Assembly (NCBI GenBank): GCA_930367205.1
Contig: OV884012.1
Location: forward strand, 56,937,239 to 57,001,238
Source: Acanthosoma haemorrhoidale
Lineage: Eukaryota; Arthropoda; Insecta; Hemiptera; Acanthosomatidae
Direction: 5' to 3'
DNA: 64,000 nucleotides
Shown one piece after another: positions 25,701 through 38,800 of the stretch (positions within the stretch are counted from its first letter, which is position 1; every line of letters begins with the position of its first letter). Made by a program: the position numbers and the translations under genes. The notes under the pieces were generated by a model. That model saw only the letters and a list, made by a program, of their open reading frames with translations. It had not been told where the DNA came from and searched no databases.

Positions 25701-26626
25701 TGTCGGGGGCGTCACTAGGGGAGTGCCTAATCACTCTAGCCCTGGTGACAAGTGCGGATTGTTGTAGTTAATAACATGGACCATGTTCCATGTAGGCGTT
25801 AATATCTGACTCCATTTATTGATAGGGATGTGTCCCAAAAAATGTTCAGGAGAGAGGTTCACAGGTTCATAAAGAATAAGACCAGTTTTTAGAGTTCGGG
25901 CGGGAGATCGGCAGCGTAATAGGTACAAGTCGTCAGAGGGTCTGCTAGAGGCTGTGAGACAGGGACGGCGCAGAGGTGTGGCAGAGATCTCTCTCGAGTA
26001 GACTAGTATAAGACTCCAGGGCTTACTCCCAGGGCCCCGGGGCCCTGGCGTATCGCAACGAGTGATAGTGGCTGTCTAGATGAGGAGCCTGGGAAAGAGT
26101 GAAGAGTGAGCCCACCAGGGCCAAGCGGCCCTGGCGTAAAGCGACAAGTAGTGCGGCTGAGGAGACTAGGAAAAAGAGTGTCTTTACAGGGCGAAATTCA
26201 TTGATTTAAATACTATCTCCCCCTCCCTCTCGGAAGGCGGAGCGGCTGCAGGGGTATGTTTTATGATGCCCAGGTGGCTAATCCCCCTTAAGTTTATGAC
26301 TGTTGGCCTAAAAGGGTGTGTTTTATGATGTCACACCTACCGAGATACGTGATCGCTCGTCCCCTAAGTTTATTGGCATGGCTTTTAGATTTTATGACCC
26401 CGGAAAGTGACTGAAGGTCTGCAAGGGGGCTATTTATGGCAGTCAGGTGGCTTATCCTCTCAGGTTTATTGCTGTACCTTCGACCCTCTGTTACTAGTTT
26501 ACATCTGCCGATCCCTCTATGTTTTATTACTAGAAAAGGCTTTTACCATGTTTTACATCTAATTACAATACATTATATGCTCCATAGTATAGGGTAATTT
26601 ACATATATGGGTAGCGCTTCGCTACA
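25701..26626 (-). mobile_element. Solo LTR (BEL/Pao-like), 926 bp
   Basis: On the minus strand it begins TGTAGCGAAG and ends CCCCCGACA, and it is flanked by the exact 5-bp duplication CTGTG. It aligns end to end, with indels, with the plus-strand solo LTR at 48,874-49,566. TGT...ACA ends with 5-bp duplications are typical of BEL/Pao elements, though other LTR groups can share them. No internal region or primer-binding site is present, so it is the product of LTR-LTR recombination. It contains a perfect 20-bp GC palindrome at 26,029-26,048 and five TTTATG motifs within about 180 bp. The 65-codon minus frame at 25,731-25,928 lies inside and is not a gene. Confidence 0.9.
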
Positions 26627-26631
26627 CTGTG
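26627..26631. repeat. Target-site duplication (right), CTGTG
   Basis: Matches 25,696-25,700. Confidence 0.85.
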
Positions 26632-26639
26632 AATCATGA

Positions 26640-26897
26640 CTTGACTTTTTTTCAAGGTTTTCTTTCAAACGCTAGGGGAGATGGCAAAAAACATCATGGT
26701 CGATTTTGCACAGTTGCTCAAAAATGGAATTTAAAAGTTTAAAATCTCTACCTGAACTCAGTGTTGCATACTATCAGACTTCCATAGCCTGTAATCGATT
26801 CACAATTCGCTGTATCTTAGTCACGACCATATGATCGTCTTTTAACGTCACCCTCAGCGTTAGAAAAAAAAAACCTTTAACTTGAGAAAAAGTCAAG
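26640..26897. mobile_element. MITE-like element with about 40-bp terminal inverted repeats
   Basis: The left end (26,640-26,673, starting CTTGACTTTTT and ending AACGCT) pairs with the reverse complement of the right end (26,856-26,897), with one 4-6 base insertion. The interior is about 180 bp and non-coding. It starts eight bases after the target duplication of the solo LTR. I cannot see an unambiguous target duplication, so the superfamily is open. Confidence 0.6.
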
Positions 26898-27527
26898 GCA
26901 TTCACAGGTGACCACCCCTGTACTTCATGTCTTTATTTTTAACAACACGTTCATTGCAGAAAATTAGTAACCATCTGACATGTGGATTGCACTAACAGCC
27001 ACATTGTGCGGGAATTCCTTGAAACACAAGGTCGCATAAGAAACAACCAGCAACGCTATCAGTGAGTTGTCCCTGGCTGTGACAATTTTTCATCACTAAT
27101 AAGTTATAAACTTCATAAGCTCAGTCACAAAGATTGTAGCTATCAGCATGATAGTTCATAGTAAATGATAGAAAACCTTCGCCAAAATTCAGACACGTTT
27201 GAACTAAAGTGATTCCTGAAACATTTCTAACTATATTAACCAAGTATCAATGTAATTACGAATTAAACCTCAACGTATAGTACAAGAACAAACGTAGAGT
27301 TTCAACATTTTTTACAAACCACTAACCTGCATAAGATACCGATTTAATATTTTTAAGCCAAACTATTATTTCACTTTGAAAAAAAATACCTTGTGTTAAA
27401 ATTTACGTAGTTGCACATATGTTTGATAAACGATTAACTATCGTATTGTTGATGAAAGCTCCGTATATTTTCAATCGAACCGTCAACTCCTTCATTATCT
27501 TCGTAGGAGAAACTAATACTGACAAAG

Positions 27528-27535
27528 ATGCATCC
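27528..27535 (+). CDS. Candidate start exon of the SmD2-like gene
   Basis: An ATG with two more codon starts (ATGCATCC) runs straight into a GTAAGTA donor at 27,536. Its phase fits the acceptor at 29,820 exactly and would give MHP before the first recognised exon. The resulting N-terminus, 26 residues up to the conserved EF, is close to the roughly 24 residues of ordinary SmD2. A tiny first coding exon is plausible for this gene, but a phase match alone is weak evidence. Confidence 0.3.
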
Positions 27536-29032
27536 GTAAGTATTCGCTAGAGCCTTTGAATTAATCTGAGGAGTTAGTTTACAAGTTCAAATACATTTAG
27601 AAGTGCCAAGCGCTGGGCGCCATTGTGAATTGTTGTGTACCATTGTGTCATAATTAGGCTGCGATTATGAATCAGTCATGAGCAAATTATCGATTCTTGA
27701 GTTGTAATCATTGTCATCCGTGAAATTGATTCGGCTAATGAAGCTATAAATTTTACCTGCAGAGTAGTATGTCATAATTATCAGACCTTACTTTCCTTGA
27801 TTTACATTTAGAGATGAAATAGTTAAAGTTTGTAAATGTATGATATAGTCTTATAAATAAAATGTTTTATCTTCTTTAACTTATTGTCAGCAACTTCTAC
27901 ACCTTACTTGTGAGTTAAAGCAGTGAGATCACTAAACATTTTCAATTATTCATTTGATGTAAGCAATCATAATGGTCATTTGATTTATACCATTATGGCT
28001 TAGTTAACCGGTGAATGTTGAAATAAAATAAATATTTTAATTCATCAACAGTTGATTAGAGTAAAGTTAAGTTGTATGAAGTTAAATTCCCTACAAATGC
28101 AGGAAAAAACTCGTTGTATGTGTTCTTTTTAGACCTTAACTCCACCTTTTGGCTTTACAAGGAAATTAATGACTGCAATTTAACTACTATACAAAATTGA
28201 TAACAGCACCTATTGCCGGCTTAAATGTTCAGATTCAGAGAAGAGCCTAGCACGAAAAGGTTGTTTGTTTCACTATCAGTCTGTAGCTATATACTGTTTT
28301 TTTTTTGTTTTTAAATCTTTTCAAGCTGGAACTTTCAAAACTTCCATCTGGTATAGAATTTTATAAACTGCGTAGCCTGACTTTTTTTTGTGTCGTATTT
28401 ATTTGTTCACAACTGCATACACAACCAGTGAATGAAATGGTGAGTGAATAATATTAACACATTGGCATGAGGGAGAGAACGCCCTGAGATGCCCTCCATA
28501 TAAGGATTATGTTACTGATAGTTTATTTATAAGTCCAATCTCCAGTTCATCCGAGCCGTCCCATGTCACTTAATTCATTTTTACTAGTCCCAAGATTGCG
28601 TGGATTCGGGTGTCATTATACGTTTTGGTGGATTTGTCTGTACAGTCTTGATCTAAGTATGATTGATAGGATTTGTAACTTTGTGAATAGGGTCGTATTT
28701 TTGACATACTGAGGTCGACAAGAATAAGATAAAGCAATTTTTGATGAATAAATCTCTCATATTTACATTTGAATTTTCGGTGTCCCATTTTTTTTTAGTT
28801 TACTATTTAAATATCTGACAATTTTGATCAGGAGCACAAATTAAAATTTTACATTCGTTGGGCACTGAGACCATACATTTATACCTTTTACACTTCAGTC
28901 TTCCTATTTTAATGTTAATGTAATACATGATGGAAATATAATCGTCTGAAAAACTAACAAAAAAGCTAATAAAATAAAGGACTAATACTAATTAAATTAA
29001 CAATAATAAATAAAATTAGGAGTGTGCTCCAT

Positions 29033-29402
29033 ATGCTGTATGCGTATGTAGCTGTTAACGCGTTCGTAAATGTGGATATGTCCGAATTGTAGATTACATA
29101 GAGTAGAGTGACTAGGGTAGATCCCTGAAGCACGCCAGCAGTATGAAGATATCGCCGAGGTCTTGTGGACGATGAAAAGCTGTCTTGTTAGTATGACTGT
29201 AGTAGGTTAAAATTTTACATGTTCGTGTATTGGTAAGATAAATGTCCAACAGAAAGGAGATGAATAAAATATGGGCTATTTTATTCCCATGTGTAGTTTG
29301 CGTGAGGTAGAATTTGTCTTGGTCGGTATAGGAGTCCTGTCCAACACATGTCATAAGTATGTTCTACATCAAGAAATAATGTAGCCGATCTTAAGCTATT
29401 CT
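29033..29402 (-). mobile_element. Degenerate LINE reverse transcriptase fragment
   Basis: In shifting minus-strand frames one can read TLFLDVEHTYDMCWTGLLY, matching the RT core block around the first catalytic Asp. A later piece, HTAGVLQGSTLVTLLYVIYN, matches the AGVPQGSxLGPxLFNIY block. A catalytic (F/Y)ADD box would follow but is lost. The family is jockey/R1-like but is not the jockey family seen elsewhere in this window. It lies in the candidate first intron of the SmD2-like gene. The 80-codon frame at 29,112-29,354 is part of it. Confidence 0.65.
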
Positions 29403-29548
29403 TTCTTAGTTGTCCCTATTGTTTTAAACATTACGTATCTCTTTTGTTATTTCGAAATTTATTTACGTCTTTGCTTGTTTATATTCATAAGGTTCTAAAT
29501 GTTCCTTAACTTTTCCTTTGTCAATAATTCTGTGTTTTCAGCCACGAT

Positions 29549-29590
29549 TTATCTCCTTTCTGTTGGACATTTATCTTACCAATATAAGAA
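29549..29590 (+). repeat. Inverted fragment of the same LINE
   Basis: A CTCCTTTCTGTTGGACATTT segment and its next ten or so bases repeat, in opposite orientation, bases near 29,235-29,268. It is a small second piece of the LINE at 29,033-29,402, so the two form an inverted repeat in the intron. Confidence 0.6.
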
Positions 29591-29820
29591 ATTCAGAAGT
29601 CTCATTGTGATTATCTTCAAGAAATTTCATCTGCGATATCCATTCTTGATGATTTGTGAAATCAATACATCAATTCTTTGATTCTGCTCAGTTTCAGTGT
29701 TAAGCATAAGGGACATTACCGGTGTAGTATATTTTATGTAGTTGTCTCTCCTGTTTCAATTTAACGAGAATGATTCTCAAACGACTTAAAGTGCAAAGTG
29801 CTTAATTCATTTTTTTCTAG

Positions 29821-32800
29821 GTCTACATCTTCCCGACCGAGGCAGGAGCTGTCCTCCGAGGAGATCGACAAATTGGAAGAACTCGAGTTCACCCATGGAC
29901 CACTATCCATCCTCAATTCTTCGATGAGGAATCGTACACAGGTATCATTTAAATGTATCTTAAATGATCAAATCAACTAGACAATAAATGTGAACAATCT
30001 GTTTAATTATAAATAAAGTAACCTGTAATCTCAACTATTGCTAACATAGATAAATTACCCAATCATACGGGATTAAGCTCATATAATAATTTATTATATT
30101 AATAATTAAAATATATTATTAAGAAATGTTTTTCTATTACCACATTTTCCACCACCAAGTTTTTATTTTATTTTGCCGTTGAGTTTTTAATTATACTTTT
30201 CCCGACTGAAAATGGGTATTATTTTCTTTCTGAAGCCCTTCATTCATAAGTATTCAACCTCCTAGACTCCTAAAAAATAATTCGCCATATTTAACAAATG
30301 CTTTTTTAACTTCTTATCTTATTATTTATTGTTATTTTACTTGTGATCTTTTACTTTTTCTCTTTCTGCTGTATTTAATAGTGTTAAATCCCAAAACCCG
30401 TTTCAAAGCATTTTTTTTTTCCTAGTGCTGTAAAATAATACTAGAAGTTAAAATAATTACAGAAAAATCAGTATATTGAAACTAAAATCAAGAAAATAAT
30501 TGCACATTTGCGAGCAATATCACTTGTGGATGACATGCACCACAATAGATACAAAATTAATTAAGTGTAGATAAAAAAATTGTATTTATAATTATTTTCA
30601 TGTTTTAGGATAGATACATCGCATATTAGCAAAAGACAACTTTTATTCTATAAATATTGGAATATTTATATATAGTATACGTACATACAGGAAATTTATT
30701 TCATGAATGTGAAATGTACATAAGTATGAATGAATTCTTACATCCCGATTAATAATTCTCTACAAGCAAATTGCAATTTTTCAAATAAATATCTTATTAT
30801 GAAATATTGGAAATAAATTGGCTTACATTAAATTGAAAGTAAATTTATTATAAATGTCCAAACTTTTTTTAATTGTATTTGCATGAAATAAAATTTACGT
30901 ACTCGTATACAATTTCAACTATTATTACGCCAAATGGCTGAACGTTAATAATGATAATAATTAATATAAATGGACAGGTGCTGATAAACTGCAGGAATAA
31001 CCGTAAGCTGTTGGGAACGGTGCGAGGTTTCGACAGGCATACGAATATCTTGCTTGAAAAGGTGAAAGAGCTCTGGACCGAGAAAGTTCGAGCAAAAGTT
31101 GGTGATGCAAAAAAGGTGATAGCTATTATATGATGCCACATTACAAGTATTTTAAATACTTAAAATAAAATAGATAGATTTTGTATTTCCACAATTAATA
31201 TCACTTTAAACTTTGAACTATATCTGCCACGTCTACGTTCTTCACTCTGTTGTAAATTGTTCTGTATTGTTGTTGTAAATGTTTCTGTGGATTCTGATGT
31301 TCTTCTCGGCAGCTTACAAACTTCCGTTTCCGCTTCGCTCTGTGTGTGCTTGGTTATTTTCCCTCGATATCCTTGGCTGTGAAAACATTATTTCACTTGC
31401 TACTAGGGTACATGCCACCATTTGTGTTAGTAAATTTGTTTTTAATTCCTCTAGCTGTTGTTTTTTGTATTATTGTAATAGCTGTTATTACGATTCAGTT
31501 GTGTTCTAACGTTTATTAATTTGAATAATTCTTTACAAATGCTTTTTGAAAAATTTAATTTTCACCTTGGATGTGCATGCTACTTGTTATTATTTTCTTC
31601 TACTTGTTATATTTTGCAATATAAGCTATTTTAACTTTATTTTTACTTCAGAATTGTGACATCAAAAGAAATATATGATTATTTATGATTTATATATTAA
31701 AGTACATATAATACGTACAGTATAGTGAGATTGTTCTGACAAATTAGTTCATTTGTGTGATTTTTTGATGACACACGTTATGTTATAAATACAAACTTGC
31801 TTGGATTCTATTTCCGTAAGAAAGTCACTCAATATCTTTTAAAATTCGGTTTCCTGTTTAATAGTAAGTTATCATTGTTTAATATTCTTGTTTATTCGAA
31901 AAAAAATTGAAATTCCATTGACCAACTGGAAAAAAACGACAGAAAAATTGGGTATGCATATGTGCTGTACATGCGACTATTGATTTTTGAAAATCACATG
32001 TGAATAACGGAAGGTACTTGTAAATAAATATAACTTGTACAAACACTTGTAAAAAAATATATGTTTCAAAATGTTTATGCAGTAAATACTCCGATTTATC
32101 GGTTTGAAGTTGTTCAACAGAGGAAGAGAATCCTTTCAAAATTAAACATCAAATTGTATTCACCTAATCGATATCTTATCATTGAGAACTACAAATGGTA
32201 AAAGCTTAAATCCAAATGAAATGTCTCTATAGTGCTTGAATATATTAAATTGCACCTTATATTCAAATCCAAAGATCGATAGTATCTATAATTGTGGAGG
32301 AGAAAGGACGAAGTGAGGAAGCATACAAAAAGGACTAGGCACCGGAAATGCGAAGATGGCTGCTTTTACGAGGACAAGCGAACCCACAAATCACAATGGC
32401 CGTGGCAGCCACAAATGCCGGCCATTGCCGGCCTCTGTTTTGTCCTAGCTACAGGTTCCTTGTTCCTGGCTATGTGGCTTCACTGAGTCCTGGCCTTTCA
32501 ATTGCATTCCTCTATGCTCAATATCTTCCATAGTAAACGTGATTTGGTCTATAATGGAAGGTTTAGGTAAGCATCCAAAAGGATATAATAGGACTTGCAC
32601 GCGGCGTAAATTACCTCGTTTACCTGACTAGAATTAGTCACAGAGCAAGTTACTATTTGAATAATAAAGACTTCTTATGAAACAAAACAAAACAATAGCG
32701 AAAGGTCTGACTATATTTTAGATTGCAATTCTTTGTTTCATTTGAAAATGAAAATAGAATTTGTTGGCATCCCACATTTCTGCTACAATTATGAAATCTA

Positions 32801-35800
32801 TTTTGTAAGAATAGTATACATCTCCAAAATCGATTGCCAGGACTTCCATTTTGTGCGACTGCCATGCAGTGTCGAATCCCAAACTTCGTAGTTGACGTTA
32901 TTTGTCACGCCGTCCGACCAACGCAGCCTCGATCTCCAATAAAAAAAAAATGATACTTTCTACATTTAACTTTTACTTTTTAGCATTACCTCTATATTTA
33001 GGAGGATATTCTTCACTTTTATGAATGTATCGACTATCATTGATGTAAAAGGTACCAAATCATACTTGGCCGTATTCATAAAAAAAAAAAAAAAAAAAGG
33101 ATACGCTTTTACTTACAAAATATAAAGAAAACCCTTCAGTTTGTATTGATAATAACGGAAAACCTTATATTTCCTGAGTATATCCTTTAAAGTTGGATGA
33201 TTTGCTTACACAGAAGTGGGTATTCATGACCTTCATTACTTTAAATTTAAGGCACATCCTTCAAAAATGCTGAGTCTGGTCAGTGGTCAGACTCACCTTT
33301 GTGTGAATGGTTGGTTTTTTCCTATGTTACGTGATAGTGGGTCTTGTGCATTCGAGAAATGTTAGTGATTTTAAAGATCTATATATAGGGGAGTATTCAT
33401 AAAAGCGAAGGATATCTTCCCGAGGATAAGTTAGTGATAAAATGTAAAAGTATATCCTTTTCTTTTTTAATACGGCCCAATAACTTCATTCGGATTATCT
33501 CGCCACAAGGCCCGTCTTAGCCCCAGTTTTATGAATTTTATTACATCGTGCTCCAAACCCATCGCACACCTCCTGGTTGTTTGTTCTCTTTTATCGCCTG
33601 CATAATAAATAGTTTCTTCTTATATCGTAAAAGCGAAAAACATTATTTCAAATGTTTAGCAATAATTGGAAATATCAATGGATGGCAGAGATAACCCGGC
33701 GTTTCTCCCTGAAATATGTCATTTGTTAGCAGTAAACTTAGTTACCTGTACAAATTGGGAGTGCGTCTAATAGTAACCTTCGTTCCTGGGTACCTTTGTT
33801 TTTGTTTTGGTTCTATATACTTGGTGTTATTTTTATTTATACAAATATCTGATTGCTCAGAAGCGATTTTGTCCTAAAGATCCAGAAATGCTTGAGACAC
33901 AGCATGCAAGAGCGTCCCCCACAATTACAGGGTAGCCAGCGAGGAGTTGTATAGCTCTATTAAATATTATGTCTGTGGGTTGTACTCAAGACTCTCAGAT
34001 AGCTCTTTACTTGGCCAGATTTAATAAAAGGCCTGCTAAAGCTCCACTTTGCCTTACGCCTCTGTTGGATGGAAAGTACTCAGTTTTCAACCGCTTTGCA
34101 CAACACTCCCATTCCATAGCAGACATTCTCATCCTCATACTATGAATCTTCAAGTGAACCTTCAGCTCTTTCAATGTTTTTTATAATTAATCTTTATCGA
34201 TCCTATCACATAATACTGACGTAAATTGATATGGAGTCGATGTGTTTTGCAATATAGCTATATCAAAAATTTGTAGTACATACACCCACAATTACTTACT
34301 ACAATAAATATTTCAAATTTTAAATATGTATACAAAATTTTTAAAAAAACGGACAATAAATCAGGAACTGCTTCCGCTTGGATAAAAAAAATGAAGTCCC
34401 TCCAAGCCACGAATTAGTTAGTTTGATCATATGCGTAGGGATCTTTTGCATACGTTCTAGCGTCAGGGTGAGAATGGTCTATTCTAGACAGGCTACAACA
34501 AAATATAATATTTTTCTTCTAGATGAGAGCCTAACATTGGTTTCTTAATCATTTGATCCAATTAAGTAGACTAAATCTATTCACATAAATTATAAGCGAA
34601 GCACCTTTAAATTGGCATGCATTCTAACGTTAATAAAGGATTAATTAAGCTTCTCTGAACAGATCCCGAATAGAAATCTTAGCAAATACTGTCACTATTT
34701 ATTATAATTGATGTGAACTTTATTCAAATCATGAACGATCCCCCCGCAAGACTCAAACCCCTAAGTGGATTCCGTCACTTGTCTTTGTAATTATAATTTC
34801 TGGTCGGACATCGTGCAAACAATTAAATATATACCGTCTATTAAAAAAAAAGCGAAGTTTTCTTTCTATTTTTCTATTTTCCAAGGCAAAGTACCTTTCT
34901 TCTTTTATAAAAATATAAGAGAATATTTGAAGAACGTATCTTCATGAGTTCCGGAGTGATTGTAGTGATATAATCACAGTAAAAGTAAATATTTTTTCGG
35001 TATTTTTACCAAAATACACCATACCCATTTATTGAGCTGATTTCATTACGAATCGGCTATTGGACATTCTAATATTGTTGATAATGAAAAACCTCAAAAT
35101 TTCAACTTATAATTTTCCCTAATAATAAACCTGCGCCGGTTAAGTGTCAATCCCATTAAGAGAGCACTAAGTTATCAAGGCAAAGTCACTGTTGTCACTT
35201 TGAGACAGAACGCCAACGTGTGACAAATGAGGCGGAGTACGTTCTCCTTGAAAAACGACCGCCCAGAAAAGAGTTTTTTCCAGCCATGTGTGTCGACTGT
35301 GACTGTAGAGTGACTAAGTGTCTTTTATGCCTGTGTGAGTTTGGTTCCTATACCATCAGATAAAATGGAAGTTCCAAGATAGACCGCAAATTTTCTTCAT
35401 TTCGTAAAATTTATTTTGAAACAGATGTTGAAATACTAATGGCTAATGGATCCACCTTTGGAGATATTTTATTTTCACAACACCTGCCAAAAACAGCTTT
35501 GAACGTACGTGGAATTAAAAACGTGGATGTGCATTGTTGGCTCTGAAAACTTTATTCTTCAGAAAATATATTTGAAATTCTTTGTGTATCGTTATCTCTA
35601 CTAAAATGGATTCAAATAAGTTTTGATCTGTTATTTCTGAAAAGAAAAATTTTAACGTTAAAGAAATAGGCCTTACTTTTTTTCACTTTTGATTTTTTGT
35701 TTCATGGTTTGTTATTCTAAAAAAATTGATTACCTAGAAAATACCTTTATAATTTTAGCTAGATCAAAATATTTTTACGCCCGATATCGGAGAAAATACA

Positions 35801-38800
35801 AACATACAGGAAGATCATGGGCGGACCTGAGCCTGAATGTAGAGCCTCGTCGTTTGATAAGCAATACAAATATTTTGAAATTAATAAATAATTAATAATA
35901 ATTATTAATATAATAATAAAATAATTAAATAATAATAACTTATTAAAATTACTACTTCCAGATAGTTTTTATCTATTATAATATATTGTTGTGCTTTATA
36001 ATCAAAGACCAGGATCGGATTCAAATAACATTGAATATATTTTTAATATATTTATTATACGTAATTATTTATAATATATTATTAAACGTATTCAATAAAA
36101 AAAAAAAAAATTGCATTTTGCTGCGTCAAAAGAAGAAGCTTTGCTTCGCCTGTGTAGCAATGAAAACTTTTGTATTTTTTCTAATAACTAATTTTAGATT
36201 AAGCTGACACTCACTCTTGGCATTCCACTTTCCGCACTCTCTCTAATTTTGTATTCAATAGACGTTTTAATTAGAATTAGAATTGGAAAAATAAATACTA
36301 TTTAGTATCATAGGACAGATGCTGTTTGGTCACTACCACAAATTTGTTAGACATCCATCTTTTTTCACTGCTCGATTTTCCTTTGTTGTCTGACTTGCTC
36401 CAAATTTATAAATAAACCCACCATGGCGGTCCCATGTCTCCCACCTCTAGCTCTAGAGAGTTAGTTGCTTGCATATAAGTGTTTGTGTGTGTGTGTGTGT
36501 GTGTGTACATGTACTCGTATATAGATTGTATTATACTTTTTTTTGTTTTGTATTAATTTAGTGGGTTGTATTACTCCTTTATTGTGCTATAATTACAATC
36601 TGCCTTTTATAAGGCAATAAGTAATAAGATAAATGCTCTCATTCGTACCATATTTACAGTTCACCATTCACTCGCTCATTTACACAATATTTACAGACAG
36701 CCCAGAGACCTCCCAAATCCACATGCGAAGAGAAAGCGGAGTCTTGGGAAGTTCCCCACACTCCTCCGTCAGCCGCGTCACCGGATGCTAGCCAGTGGAG
36801 GCTGACCAAGAGCGCGAGAGCCACAGACGCTCAGGACATGATTGGAGAAACTGGCCATTGCCAGGACTCCCACTGTCACGCGCTTATAGCAATTCACGAG
36901 GCCACTGCCGTTTCAGTATCCGAGGAGGATTATAGGGATGAGTGGCGCAGTGCAAAGACTGTGCTACAGGATTAGGGTGGTTGGAAAGGCTACTGTGGAA
37001 TTTCATAAACTTGGAAGGGATGAGTTCTAGAATGTAGGGTATATTTAGGTCGTTATGAAGGGTTTTGTTGCTGACATAATAAGGGGCATTTACTATTGTT
37101 CTCAGGACTTTGGATTGAAAGGATTGGATACGCTTGATGTTCGACTTTTTTGCTGTCCCCCATAGCTCTATTCCGTATGTCCAGATTGGTTTAAGAATAA
37201 CTTTGTAGATTAGTAGTTTATTTTCTATTGAGAGATGGGATGTCCTTTGAAGTAGTCTGTACAGTTGTCCAAAGCGTCTGTTTAGTTCTTGTCTTTTTAG
37301 TCTCGTATGTGGGTTCCAGGTCAGTCGTTTGTCAAGATGGAAGCTTAAGTACCGTACTGTCTCGGATACAGGGAGAGGAATAGAATTAAAATAAACTAGT
37401 GGACAAGTCTTGCGACAAAGGGTGAAGGTAATGTGGAAGCATTTTGCTTCATTAACTTTGATCCGCCATTGATTGCACCAATACTCGATCTCGTCAAGGT
37501 GATTTTGAAGGTTATGGGATGCTATGTCGGGGTCTGTGTGGGATGACAAGACTGCAGTGTCATCTGCAAATGTGGCCAAGAAGGTATTGGGAGTAGAGGG
37601 GACATCAGCTGTGTATAGGTTATAGAGGATAGGGCCCAGGACACTGCCCTGTGGAACTCCTGCATTTATGGGATAGTAGTTAGAGTATTCTAAACCACAG
37701 CGGACTTGGAAGAAGCGGTTTGAAAGGTAGGACTGTAGGATTAGGAAAAGGGTCTGTGGTAGATATCTTTTGAGCTTGTAGAGCAAACCTGCGTGCCAAA
37801 CCCTGTCAAAAGCTTGAGCTATATCAAGAAAGGCAGCAGTGCAATACTGTTTGGTTTCAAGGGCTGAGGAAACGTGATCAACAACGCGAAGGCCTTGTTG
37901 AGCAGTGGAATGTCGTTTGCGGAAACCAAACTGGTGTGTGGGAAAAAGGTTTTTGGATTCAACAATTGGAAGTAGACGTTTTAGTAGGAGTTTCACAAAT
38001 ATTTTTGAGAGGATAGGGAGTAGGCTAATTGGACGGTAAGATGAGGCGTCATTGGGTGGTTTACCATGGTTTAGTATTAAATGTATTATTGTATTGTACA
38101 GACTTCCGTATATTGTGTTGTTGTTTTTTTTGTTCCTTATACGCGGATCCATCATTGACTTTATTTACTAAATGCAGTTTAAACAATCAATTTTATTATC
38201 TATTTTTTTTTTACATTTTCATGTATACATTAATGTTATTCATAGGGGACATTGTGTCAGAGTAAATTTTTTTTTATTCTATACTACCACCATATGAGTT
38301 AGCGTGCTTTTAATTATTTAAGCTAATAATGTATATAGCTGGCTAACACAAAGGTGAAGATTATATTCTCTTTTGTTAACAGTCTGTAGTTGTGAACAAA
38401 GATCGGTACATATCGAAGATGTTCTTACGAGGGGACTCCGTGATACTCGTTGTGAAGGTCCCATCGATACAGAGATTGCCCAAGCTACACACTCTACACA
38501 TAGAGTCACAGCACAGCAGAGAGCCGGAGTACGACTGTACTCAACAGCAGATGATGCTTCAGCAGCAAGGATACCAGCAGGGAAGGGTACAGGAGTCAAT
38601 GTACCAGCAGAGTGGAATGCAGACACCGATGTACCAGCAGCATACACAAGACGCTCAATCCTACCAGCAGCCTGTCCTAGACACCAAACCTCCTTATCAA
38701 GGGCAGGAAGCATACCAGTCAATGCCCGTACAAGATGTACAATCATATCAACAGCCAGCAGTGCAAGATGTTCTTCCCTATCAACAACCAGTGCAAGATG

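Noticed and set aside
29798..29980. Start of the SmD2-like protein at the ATG before the 29.8-kb exon
   Set aside because: The MLNSFFSR lead-in is intron sequence: a T-rich tract and TAG acceptor end at 29,820, and the frame's end after RTQ is a splice donor, not coding.
32292..32533. GC-raised patch with overlapping 64- and 61-codon frames as a gene
   Set aside because: It lies in the SmD2-like intron; the frames conflict and show no motif. More likely an unidentified repeat piece.
36884..38155. A complete, autonomous jockey element
   Set aside because: ORF1, the endonuclease domain and the start of the RT domain are absent; the first codons are flanking DNA.
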